From an uncultured Lachnospiraceae bacterium (lineage in GTDB: Bacteria > Bacillota > Clostridia > Lachnospirales > Lachnospiraceae): a stretch of 5,503 bases of DNA. This document shows, one piece after another, positions 1 through 5,443 of the stretch. Position 1 is the first letter of the stretch. Every line of letters begins with the position of its first letter. The stretch is from NCBI GenBank assembly GCA_946409475.1, contig CAMJWQ010000240.1, positions 1 through 5,503 of the forward strand, read 5' to 3'. The translations under genes and the position numbers were made by a program. Below the pieces are notes generated by a model that was not told the DNA's origin, did no database searches, and was given only the letters and a program-made list of their open reading frames with translations.

Positions 1-1
1 A

Positions 2-577
2 ACCGTAACGGCAAGTGCTACCTTTACCGTGCTGCCAAGTGTCAGTATTTTATTGGGAGTGATTGCTCTTAGCGGTTCTTTGGGACTGCCTTTTTCATGG
101 CTCCGGCTGTCGGTAATCGGCTCTCTGCAATATGAACTGAATGTTGCGGAAATAGCTGCAAACAGCTTAGGTCTTAGCGGCCTGAAAGTAAGTGAAATGT
201 CAATAGCTTCCTTTACCACGGTTGCTTTAGTAATGACGGTGGGCATCGTGTCAGGAATAATCCTCAGTATTTTAATATTGAAAAAATATTTAAAGAAAGT
301 ACAAAGTAAGCCTAAAAAAGAGAACACCGGCAAGCAGGGATTCGGGGCTTATGCGACAATTGCCATGTTTATCGGTCTTTGCAGTGCCTATATAGGTTCT
401 TATATCGGAGCTTTTACTTCAAATTCGGATTATATGCCTTTGGCTGTTGCCCTTGTTTCTGCCCTTATTATGGCAATATTCGAATATTTTACAGTCAGGA
501 AAAAGAAGTCATGGCTTGATAATTTCAGTGTTGCGACCAGCATGCTGGCCGGTATGATAGCGGCTGTTTTTATGTAA
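2..577 (+). CDS. DUF5058-like integral membrane protein, 5'-truncated by the window edge
   Basis: The reading frame is open from the first complete codon at position 2 to the TAA at 575-577, giving 191 visible residues, so the N-terminus (perhaps about 50 residues) lies outside. The GTG at 29 is probably an internal valine codon: it has no ribosome binding site and the hydrophobic segment is already under way. About five membrane segments are visible, at residues 10-30, 67-94, 115-138, 144-164 and 175-191, with a Lys-rich loop at 94-112. Between the first two lies a conserved-looking stretch, PFSWLRLSVIG, which together with the following A/E-rich segment and the ASFTTVALVMT helix matches my memory of DUF5058 proteins (clostridial membrane proteins of unknown function). 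It is first in an apparent operon with another membrane protein and an M20 peptidase, which hints at transport. The family call is from memory of the pattern, without a search; the function is unknown. Confidence 0.75.
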   Translation, partial: TVTASATFTVLPSVSILLGVIALSGSLGLPFSWLRLSVIGSLQYELNVAEIAANSLGLSGLKVSEMSIASFTTVALVMTVGIVSGIILSILILKKYLKKVQSKPKKENTGKQGFGAYATIAMFIGLCSAYIGSYIGAFTSNSDYMPLAVALVSALIMAIFEYFTVRKKKSWLDNFSVATSMLAGMIAAVFM

Positions 578-602
578 AGGAATTCCTGGTATGGTGAATA
601 AA

Positions 603-610
603 AGAAAGGA
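603..610 (+). promoter_or_regulatory. Ribosome binding site that favours the ATG at 618
   Basis: The sequence AGAAAGGA ends 7 bases before ATG 618, an ideal spacing. The in-frame ATG at 591 has only AAAGG at 576-580, overlapping the stop codon of the upstream gene and 10 bases away. ATG 618 is therefore preferred, although translation from 591 (nine extra residues, Lys/Arg-rich) cannot be excluded. Confidence 0.55.
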
Positions 611-617
611 AAAAAAT

Positions 618-1298
618 ATGGAACAAAAAGAAAAAGACATATATTTTGAGGAGTTTAATAATTCCTTACATAGAATCGGCAGATTTACGCTGAGTGCAGC
701 CCTGGTTTTTTTGCTGGCAGTACCTTTTTTAATCGGCATCCTTTACGATGCGGCTCCCGATCTGGGTGGATTCATACAGGGATTCTCAAAAGTAGCCGTT
801 ATTTATCTGCCGGTTGGTATGGTGGAATTTTTGGTCTACTCCCCCATGCTGGGAGTGGGCGGAAGCTATTTGTCCTTTTTAACAGGAAATTTAACTAACC
901 TTAAAATCCCTTGTGCCATGAATGCCAGAGATATTGCAAAAACGGAGGTGGGAACGCCGGAAAATGAAATCATATCAACCATTAGTGTTGCCACCAGTGC
1001 CCTGGTAACCATGTCGGTCATCATAATAGGAGTTATTTTAATCGTACCTCTTACTCCCATACTGCAAAATGAACGGTTAGTACCTGCTTTTGACAATGTG
1101 ATACCGGCACTTTTTGGCGCACTTGGCTTTAAATATTTTTTGAAAAGTCCTAAAATAGCCGTTATACCCCTGCTGTCCATGACCTTATTATGTGTATTTG
1201 TACCGGCGGCCATCAGACAAACCAGCCTGTTAATGATACCTGCCGGAGCCATGGCTTTGGGAATTGGGCTCTTCTTATATAAAAAGGGGAAATTATAA
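618..1298 (+). CDS. Polytopic membrane protein of unknown function, putative partner of the DUF5058-like protein
   Basis: A 226-residue protein with a charged N-terminal tail (residues 1-22, likely cytoplasmic) and about six membrane segments near 23-43, 57-80, 119-147, 157-177, 178-198 and 203-221, ending in a short basic tail (YKKGKL). A glycine-rich stretch, GVGGSYLSFLTGNLTNL (79-95), precedes a polar amphipathic loop (96-118) and a long Ser/Thr/Ile-rich helix. That order of elements resembles the upstream protein, where PFSWLRLSVIG is followed by a polar segment and a Thr/Val-rich helix, so the two may be homologous subunits of one complex. I do not recognise a named family. It starts 40 bases after the upstream stop and ends 55 bases before the peptidase, consistent with one operon. 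A role as a transporter subunit is inference from topology and neighbours. It could instead be a stand-alone membrane protein. Confidence 0.8.
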   Translation: MEQKEKDIYFEEFNNSLHRIGRFTLSAALVFLLAVPFLIGILYDAAPDLGGFIQGFSKVAVIYLPVGMVEFLVYSPMLGVGGSYLSFLTGNLTNLKIPCAMNARDIAKTEVGTPENEIISTISVATSALVTMSVIIIGVILIVPLTPILQNERLVPAFDNVIPALFGALGFKYFLKSPKIAVIPLLSMTLLCVFVPAAIRQTSLLMIPAGAMALGIGLFLYKKGKL

Positions 1299-1353
1299 AG
1301 CTTAAAGCACGGGAAGGGAACAGGTATGAAAATCAAAGACAGGAGAAATAAAT

Positions 1354-2811
1354 ATGGATATAGTTGAAATGGTAATTTTATGTATATTAGTAATCATTGC
1401 ATTATTATTTGCCGTCATTATCATACGTACGATATTGAATAAAAGTACGGAAGCCCTTGATGCGAAAATAGATTATAAGGAAGACCAAAGAGCACTCGAC
1501 TATGGGAAAATGTTATCCGAAATGATTCGCTGTGAAACGGTATCCGGCCGCTATGATTCGGACAAATCCAAGTTTTTTCATTTTCACAAAATTCTGGAAA
1601 GATTATTTCCCAATATACATAAGACCTGTGAAAAAACGGAATTGAAAGGAAGCTTATTATTTAAATGGAAAGGAAGCGGTAATGAAGAGCCTATATTATT
1701 AATGAGTCATCAGGATGTGGTTGAAGCAACGGGAGAATGGGAGCATGAGCCCTTTAGCGGAGAGATTGATAATGAGGGAAAACTATGGGGACGGGGAACG
1801 GTAGATACGAAAGGAAGCCTGTTCTGTCTTTTAAATGCAGTGGAGGAGCTGATTAAGGAAGGCTTTACCCCAAATGGGGATGTCTATATGGCAAGCAGCT
1901 GTACGGAAGAATTCAGCGGGGAGGGTGCTCCCCTTACTGTGGAATATTTAAAGAGTAAAGGAGTAAAATTAGGCCTCTTATTGGATGAGGGCGGCATGAT
2001 TATGGAGGAACCCATTGGCGGGGTAAAAGGGACCTATGCCATGTTGGGAGTTCTGGAAAAAGGATATGGGGACCTTAAATTCATTGCCAAAGGCAGTGGC
2101 GGCCATGCCAGTGCGCCCACAAAAAATACACCAATAGCCAGATTAGCTGCTTTTATACAGGAAGTAGAAAAGCATAATCCCTTTACGGTAAAGTTTAACG
2201 ACTCCACAATTGAAATGTTCCGCAGGCTGTCGCCGAATATGAACTTCGGCATGAAGGCGGTATTTTCTAATTTATGGCTGTTTAGGCCCTTGCTGAAAAA
2301 AATCATGCCTTCTATCAGTGCCGTTGGAGCCGCCATGATAAAAACTACAATTGCCTTTACAACGGCAAAGGGCTCCAATGGCCTTAATGTATTGCCTAAT
2401 GAAGCCTATGTTACCGGAAATTTAAGGTTTATTCCTCACCAGGGAACAGATGAAAGCATAGAGCTAATCAGTAATATTGCTTCCAAATATGGCATTCGGA
2501 CAGAAATCATATATAAGGATTATCCTTGCCCTGTGGTGGATTATAAAAGAGAACCCTTCGGCCGTGTGGAAAAAACCATTCATGAAATATTTCCGGGAAT
2601 CGGGGTGGTGCCTTATGTTATGACGGGAGGTACGGATGCTAAATATTATAAAGATATCTGCAGGGACTGTATCCGTTTCGCGCCATTATATATCAACAAG
2701 CAGCAGCATGAAAGCATCCATGGACTAAATGAAAATATTTTCATAAAAGTGCTTCCTAAAGGCGTGGATTTTTACAAACAGCTGATAAAAAATTCAACGA
2801 AAGATTCATAA
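1354..2811 (+). CDS. Membrane-anchored M20 family metallopeptidase (CPS1/PM20D1-like carboxypeptidase)
   Basis: A 485-residue zinc hydrolase predicted to cleave small peptides or N-acyl amino acids. Residues 5-27 form a single membrane helix. The catalytic domain carries the M20 signature: H119 and D121 in SHQDVV, D151 in GRGTVDTKG, the E185-E186 pair (general base and metal ligand), D211 in LLDEGG, and H456 near the C-terminus. The inserted dimerisation domain covers roughly 225-375 with the GGH motif at 249-251. GGTDAKYY (425-432) and the length fit the CPS1/PM20D1-like subfamily, whose members often have an N-terminal anchor. All metal-site residues are present, so it should be active. AGGAGA at 1341-1346 lies 7 bases before the ATG. 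Acidic residues precede the helix and Arg25/Lys30 follow it, which suggests a cytoplasmic catalytic domain. The position behind two membrane proteins suggests hydrolysis of an imported substrate. The substrate cannot be read from the sequence. Confidence 0.9.
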   Translation: MDIVEMVILCILVIIALLFAVIIIRTILNKSTEALDAKIDYKEDQRALDYGKMLSEMIRCETVSGRYDSDKSKFFHFHKILERLFPNIHKTCEKTELKGSLLFKWKGSGNEEPILLMSHQDVVEATGEWEHEPFSGEIDNEGKLWGRGTVDTKGSLFCLLNAVEELIKEGFTPNGDVYMASSCTEEFSGEGAPLTVEYLKSKGVKLGLLLDEGGMIMEEPIGGVKGTYAMLGVLEKGYGDLKFIAKGSGGHASAPTKNTPIARLAAFIQEVEKHNPFTVKFNDSTIEMFRRLSPNMNFGMKAVFSNLWLFRPLLKKIMPSISAVGAAMIKTTIAFTTAKGSNGLNVLPNEAYVTGNLRFIPHQGTDESIELISNIASKYGIRTEIIYKDYPCPVVDYKREPFGRVEKTIHEIFPGIGVVPYVMTGGTDAKYYKDICRDCIRFAPLYINKQQHESIHGLNENIFIKVLPKGVDFYKQLIKNSTKDS

Positions 2812-2825
2812 AACAAATAATAACA

Positions 2826-2854
2826 GTGTTTATTTCTTATAAGTTTGGTATACT
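2826..2854 (+). promoter_or_regulatory. Predicted sigma-A promoter of pyruvate kinase, extended -10 type
   Basis: TATACT at 2849-2854 is preceded by TGG at 2846-2848, giving an extended -10 (TGnTATACT). The -35 position 17 bases upstream (GTGTTT, 2826-2831) is a poor match, which is usual for extended -10 promoters. Transcription would start near 2860-2862, leaving a leader of about 80 bases. It shows that pyruvate kinase can be transcribed independently of the peptidase cluster. Confidence 0.65.
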
Positions 2855-2861
2855 ATTACTT

Positions 2862-2876
2862 TAGAGCGCGGCTCTA
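2862..2876 (+). other. Small perfect hairpin at the predicted 5' end of the pyruvate kinase transcript
   Basis: TAGAGC and GCTCTA form a 6-bp stem around a 3-base GCG loop. There is no T-run after it, so it is not an intrinsic terminator of the peptidase gene. It falls directly at or after the predicted transcription start, where a stem could protect the mRNA 5' end, or as DNA could be a dyad operator. Both roles are inference. Confidence 0.45.
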
Positions 2877-2930
2877 TCGTTAACTTATCGGGTAAAAACA
2901 AATACGCACGAAGTGATATCATAAAAAATC

Positions 2931-2935
2931 AGGAG
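2931..2935 (+). promoter_or_regulatory. Ribosome binding site that fixes the pyruvate kinase start at 2942
   Basis: AGGAG directly abuts an ATG at 2936, too close for that codon to be used, and lies 6 bases from the in-frame ATG at 2942. The protein from 2942 begins MRKTKIICTLGPA, the normal N-terminus of bacterial pyruvate kinases. Confidence 0.85.
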
Positions 2936-2941
2936 ATGACC

Positions 2942-4366
2942 ATGAGAAAAACTAAAATAATATGTACCCTTGGGCCCGCAACGGATGAGGAAGTGATTTT
3001 AAGAAAGCTGATAGAAAACGGAATGAACGTGGCAAGATTTAATTTTTCCCATTCCGATTACGAGGAGCACCGGAAAAGATTTCTTCAGCTGGAAAAGCTG
3101 CGCAAAGAATATCAAAAACCCATTGCCGCTCTTCTGGATACAAAAGGACCTGAGATACGAATCGGATTTTTTAAAGAAAAGTCGGTTTCTTTAGTAAAAG
3201 GCCAGGAGTTTACATTAACGACTGAGGACATAGAGGGTGACAATACAAAAGTATCGGTAAATTATAAAGATTTGCCGGGGGATGTGGCAGTTGATTCTGT
3301 AATATTGCTGGATGACGGCAAACTATCCATGAAGGTGCTGCAAAAGGATGAAAACAGTATAATATGCCGGGTGTTAAATGATGGTGTGATATCAAACCGT
3401 AAGGGAGTAAATGTACCCGGTGCTGATCTTTCCATGCCCTTTATCAGTGATAAGGATAGAGAAGATATTATATTTGCCGCGAAGACCGGATTTGATTTTA
3501 TTGCCGCTTCTTTTACCAGAACGGCGGAAGATATTCTTTCCGTAAGAAAGCTGTTAGAGGATTACGGCTGCCATTCAATTAATATTATTGCCAAAATTGA
3601 AAATATACAGGGTGTAGAAAACATAGATGAAATTATCAATGCTGCGGATGGTATTATGATTGCAAGAGGTGATCTGGGGGTGGAATTGCCGGGAGAGGAA
3701 GTACCTGTCATACAAAAAATGATAATTCAAAAAGTCTATGCTGCCGGTAAGCAGGTAATAACGGCTACCCAAATGCTGGATTCCATGATGAATAACCCAA
3801 GACCTACAAGAGCGGAAACAACGGATGTGGCCAATGCAATTTATGACGGAACCAGTGCCATAATGCTATCAGGAGAAACGGCAGCCGGAAAATATCCTGT
3901 GGAAGCTTTAGACATGATGGTAAAAATCGCGGAAAGAACGGAAAGAGATATTAATTACAAAAAGAGATTTCAGATGTTTTACAGCAAAGAACATACCGAG
4001 GTAACGGAAGCCATATCCCACGCCACCTGTACGACAGCTCATGATTTGAATGCGAAAGCTATCATAACCGTTACAAAATCCGGAAATACGGCGAAAATGG
4101 TTTCCAAATACCGTCCGGATTGCCCTATTATGGGCTGTACCACGGAAATGCATGTTTACAGGCAATTAAATTTATCATGGGGTGTCACTCCGGTATTAAT
4201 GAAAGAAGCAACGGATACCTTCCAGCTTTTTGATGATGCAGCCTCAGAGGTTCTAAAATTAGGTTATATTGACAGCAATTCCTTAGTGGTTATAACAGCT
4301 GGGGTACCATTAGGTCAAACGGGTACTACAAACTTAATTAAAGTACATCAAATGGGGGAAATGTAA
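2942..4366 (+). CDS. pyk: Pyruvate kinase
   Basis: Cytoplasmic glycolytic enzyme that converts phosphoenolpyruvate and ADP to pyruvate and ATP. The 474 residues cover the full three-domain core: the barrel A domain (about 1-69 and 169-335), the B lid (about 70-168) and the C-terminal effector domain (about 355-474). Visible active-site residues are R32, N34, S36 and D66 with the TKGPEIR strand, catalytic K218 and Mg-binding E220 in IIAKIENIQG, D244 in ARGDLG, and T276 in TATQM. Their spacing matches the muscle enzyme exactly (K270, E272, D296, T328). E98 may correspond to the glutamate that marks potassium-dependent enzymes, but this alignment is tentative. TKSGNT (378-383) resembles the effector phosphate-binding loop of the C domain. 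The C-terminal PEP-utiliser-like extension of Bacillus-type enzymes (about 585 residues) is absent. The gene has its own promoter and is not next to pfkA, its frequent partner in Firmicutes. Confidence 0.98.
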   Translation: MRKTKIICTLGPATDEEVILRKLIENGMNVARFNFSHSDYEEHRKRFLQLEKLRKEYQKPIAALLDTKGPEIRIGFFKEKSVSLVKGQEFTLTTEDIEGDNTKVSVNYKDLPGDVAVDSVILLDDGKLSMKVLQKDENSIICRVLNDGVISNRKGVNVPGADLSMPFISDKDREDIIFAAKTGFDFIAASFTRTAEDILSVRKLLEDYGCHSINIIAKIENIQGVENIDEIINAADGIMIARGDLGVELPGEEVPVIQKMIIQKVYAAGKQVITATQMLDSMMNNPRPTRAETTDVANAIYDGTSAIMLSGETAAGKYPVEALDMMVKIAERTERDINYKKRFQMFYSKEHTEVTEAISHATCTTAHDLNAKAIITVTKSGNTAKMVSKYRPDCPIMGCTTEMHVYRQLNLSWGVTPVLMKEATDTFQLFDDAASEVLKLGYIDSNSLVVITAGVPLGQTGTTNLIKVHQMGEM

Positions 4367-4374
4367 TTATAGCA

Positions 4375-4404
4375 GCATGGCAATTAAAATAATAGGGTAA
4401 AATA
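4375..4404 (+). promoter_or_regulatory. Possible sigma-F-type (forespore) promoter upstream of the 142-residue protein
   Basis: GCATG (4375-4379) and GGTAAAATA (4396-4404) fit the Bacillus subtilis sigma-F consensus as I recall it (GCATR, about 15 bases, GGHRARHTX), with a 16-base spacer. No convincing sigma-A promoter is visible in the gap. The match is short and could be chance, and TAAAAT inside it may equally serve as a weak ordinary -10. Confidence 0.25.
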
Positions 4405-4407
4405 CCG

Positions 4408-4435
4408 CTCCTTTGGACATAATAAGCAAAAGGAG
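4408..4435 (+). promoter_or_regulatory. Hairpin that would sequester the ribosome binding site of the 142-residue protein
   Basis: CTCCTTT (4408-4414) is perfectly complementary to AAAGGAG (4429-4435), the ribosome binding site 8 bases before ATG 4444, with a 14-base loop. If formed in RNA it would hide the binding site. There is no T-run, so it is not a terminator for pyruvate kinase. Regulation is inferred; such complementarity may also be fortuitous. Confidence 0.4.
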
Positions 4436-4443
4436 ATGAAGAT

Positions 4444-4872
4444 ATGAACGGAAATGCGGAATTATTAAATTATATTTACCAAAACTCCCAAATGGGAACG
4501 GAGACCCTTCAACAGCTTATGGATATTGTGGAAGACTCCTCGTTTAAAATGCAGTTAAAGGATCAATTTGAAGAGTATGAAAAAATGAAAAATGCCTGTA
4601 AAGAGCTGTTAAATAAAAAGGGATTTGATGAAAAAGGCATAGGCACCATGAGAAAATTCTCAACCGATATGATGCTTAACGGTAAAACCTTAATGAATAA
4701 AGGGATATCTCATATCGCAGAGATATTAATACAAGGCAGTAATATAGGTATCATAGACGCCGTAAAAAATTTAAAAAAATACAAAAATGCAGATAAAGAT
4801 ATTATTAAGTTAATGGATGATTTGTTGAAAATGGAAGAACAAAATGTTAGTAACTTAAAAAAGTATCTGTAA
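4444..4872 (+). CDS. Small all-helical protein, probable ferritin-like four-helix bundle, function unknown
   Basis: A 142-residue, Lys/Glu-rich, soluble-looking protein without signal peptide or membrane segment. Likely helices are 3-32, 34-59, about 66-85, 87-112 and 115-142. The pattern of an N-terminal helix with repeated acidic residues, the QFEEYEKMK helix (41-49), the GISHIAEILIQGSNIG stretch (87-102) and a final helix ending EEQNVSNLKKYL resembles uncharacterised ferritin-like/DUF2383-type proteins of Clostridia, as I remember them. Canonical metal-binding ExxH pairs are missing: the corresponding histidines appear as Lys47 and Asn134/135, so a diiron site is doubtful. ATG 4444 has AAAGGAG 8 bases upstream. 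The 77-base gap after pyruvate kinase, with possible control elements, allows either read-through or separate expression. The coding region is secure; the fold is a reasoned guess and the role is unknown. Confidence 0.8.
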   Translation: MNGNAELLNYIYQNSQMGTETLQQLMDIVEDSSFKMQLKDQFEEYEKMKNACKELLNKKGFDEKGIGTMRKFSTDMMLNGKTLMNKGISHIAEILIQGSNIGIIDAVKNLKKYKNADKDIIKLMDDLLKMEEQNVSNLKKYL

Positions 4873-4905
4873 TCCGAATTATTCTTTCAACCCTATATTT
4901 GTTTT

Positions 4906-5379
4906 CTATTTGACAGAATATAATATTTTGTATTCCATTGGAGTAAAACGGATACCGTCAATAACTTTCTCTTCCGATATTTCATAAAAACCGATTGTTT
5001 TATAAAAACCCGTTGCATAAGGGGAGGCATTGACGGTTATATAATCAATTTGTTTATTTTGGGCGGCATAGCCTAATAATGTTTGAAAGAGATAAGTGGC
5101 AATGCCTTTATGATGCCATTCTTTTTTGACGAACAAAAGACTTAAGTGGCTAAAACCGCGCAATGCGATTACGCCAATTAGTATATCATCCATGAAGCAT
5201 CCCCAAAACAGCAGGGTATGATTACGGTACATATTAGTGATATTTCCTAAGGAAATAAAATCTTTAAAGGAATTAATCCCTTTCTGGGGATATATAGGTG
5301 CTTCAAACTCTTCAAAAACTTCCCAGATTAAATGAATGGCATCCGGTAAATCAGATTCATATAATAATCGAATATGCAT
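4906..5379 (-). CDS. GNAT family N-acetyltransferase
   Basis: A 157-residue single-domain acetyltransferase, typical GNAT length, predicted to transfer an acetyl group from acetyl-CoA to an amine substrate that cannot be identified. The N-terminal strand and helix (MHIRLLYESDLPDAIHLIWE) are standard. The strand LIGVIALRGFSHLSLLFV (67-84) leads into the CoA pyrophosphate loop at 89-94. That loop reads HHKGIA, with His89 where the consensus Q/R-x-x-G-x-G/A has Gln or Arg. Motif B follows at 114-131, with VNASPYATGFYKTIGF, including the usual Tyr (Y126) of the A-x-x-F-Y-x-x-x-G-F pattern. The ATG at 5379 is supported by AGGAG (5391-5387 on this strand) with 7-base spacing. It converges on the helical-protein gene, with 33 bases between stops. 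No clear promoter could be assigned in the 124 bases upstream. Confidence 0.93.
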   Translation of the reverse strand: MHIRLLYESDLPDAIHLIWEVFEEFEAPIYPQKGINSFKDFISLGNITNMYRNHTLLFWGCFMDDILIGVIALRGFSHLSLLFVKKEWHHKGIATYLFQTLLGYAAQNKQIDYITVNASPYATGFYKTIGFYEISEEKVIDGIRFTPMEYKILYSVK

Positions 5380-5408
5380 AAATACACTCCTAATTTTTGC
5401 GGTCTGGT

Positions 5409-5443
5409 AAAATCAAATACTTCCGGCCGTCGTGCTTGATTTT
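5409..5443. repeat. Inverted repeat in the upstream region of the acetyltransferase
   Basis: AAAATCAA (5409-5416) and TTGATTTT (5436-5443) are perfect 8-base arms around a 19-base spacer that itself contains the palindrome CGGCCG (5424-5429). The pairing can extend inward across one mismatch (TAC with GTG). It lies 30-64 bases upstream of the acetyltransferase start, so it could be an operator or a leader hairpin. The arms are A/T-rich and no T-run follows on the minus strand, so a terminator is unlikely. Confidence 0.4.

Noticed and set aside
29..31. GTG as the true start of the first membrane protein.
   Set aside because: The frame is open back to the window edge, no ribosome binding site precedes it, and starting here would cut into the first visible membrane helix.
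866..1336. A 156-codon minus-strand open frame opposite the second membrane protein.
   Set aside because: It is fully antisense to a convincing membrane-protein gene with a good ribosome binding site, has no recognisable motifs, and reads as the complement of hydrophobic codons.
2034..2378. A 114-codon minus-strand open frame inside the M20 peptidase gene.
   Set aside because: It is antisense to a conserved enzyme domain with no motif or ribosome binding site of its own. The same applies to minus-strand frames at 509-739, 3210-3395, 3575-3772 and 3908-4165.
2822..2830. AACA-G-TGTT dyad overlapping the -35 region of the pyruvate kinase promoter, considered as a repressor site.
   Set aside because: Four-base arms do not extend outward and do not match a regulator site I can name, such as Rex or CcpA.
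2811..2840. A/T-only hairpin (AAATAA with TTATTT) as a terminator for the peptidase cluster.
   Set aside because: The stem has no G/C pair and no real T-run, so it would be too weak.
2936..2938. ATG as the start of pyruvate kinase.
   Set aside because: It directly abuts the AGGAG; the ATG at 2942 has proper spacing and gives the conserved N-terminus.
4873..4905. Bidirectional terminator between the convergent helical-protein and acetyltransferase genes.
   Set aside because: No stem of useful length or G/C content was found, only scattered T-rich sequence.
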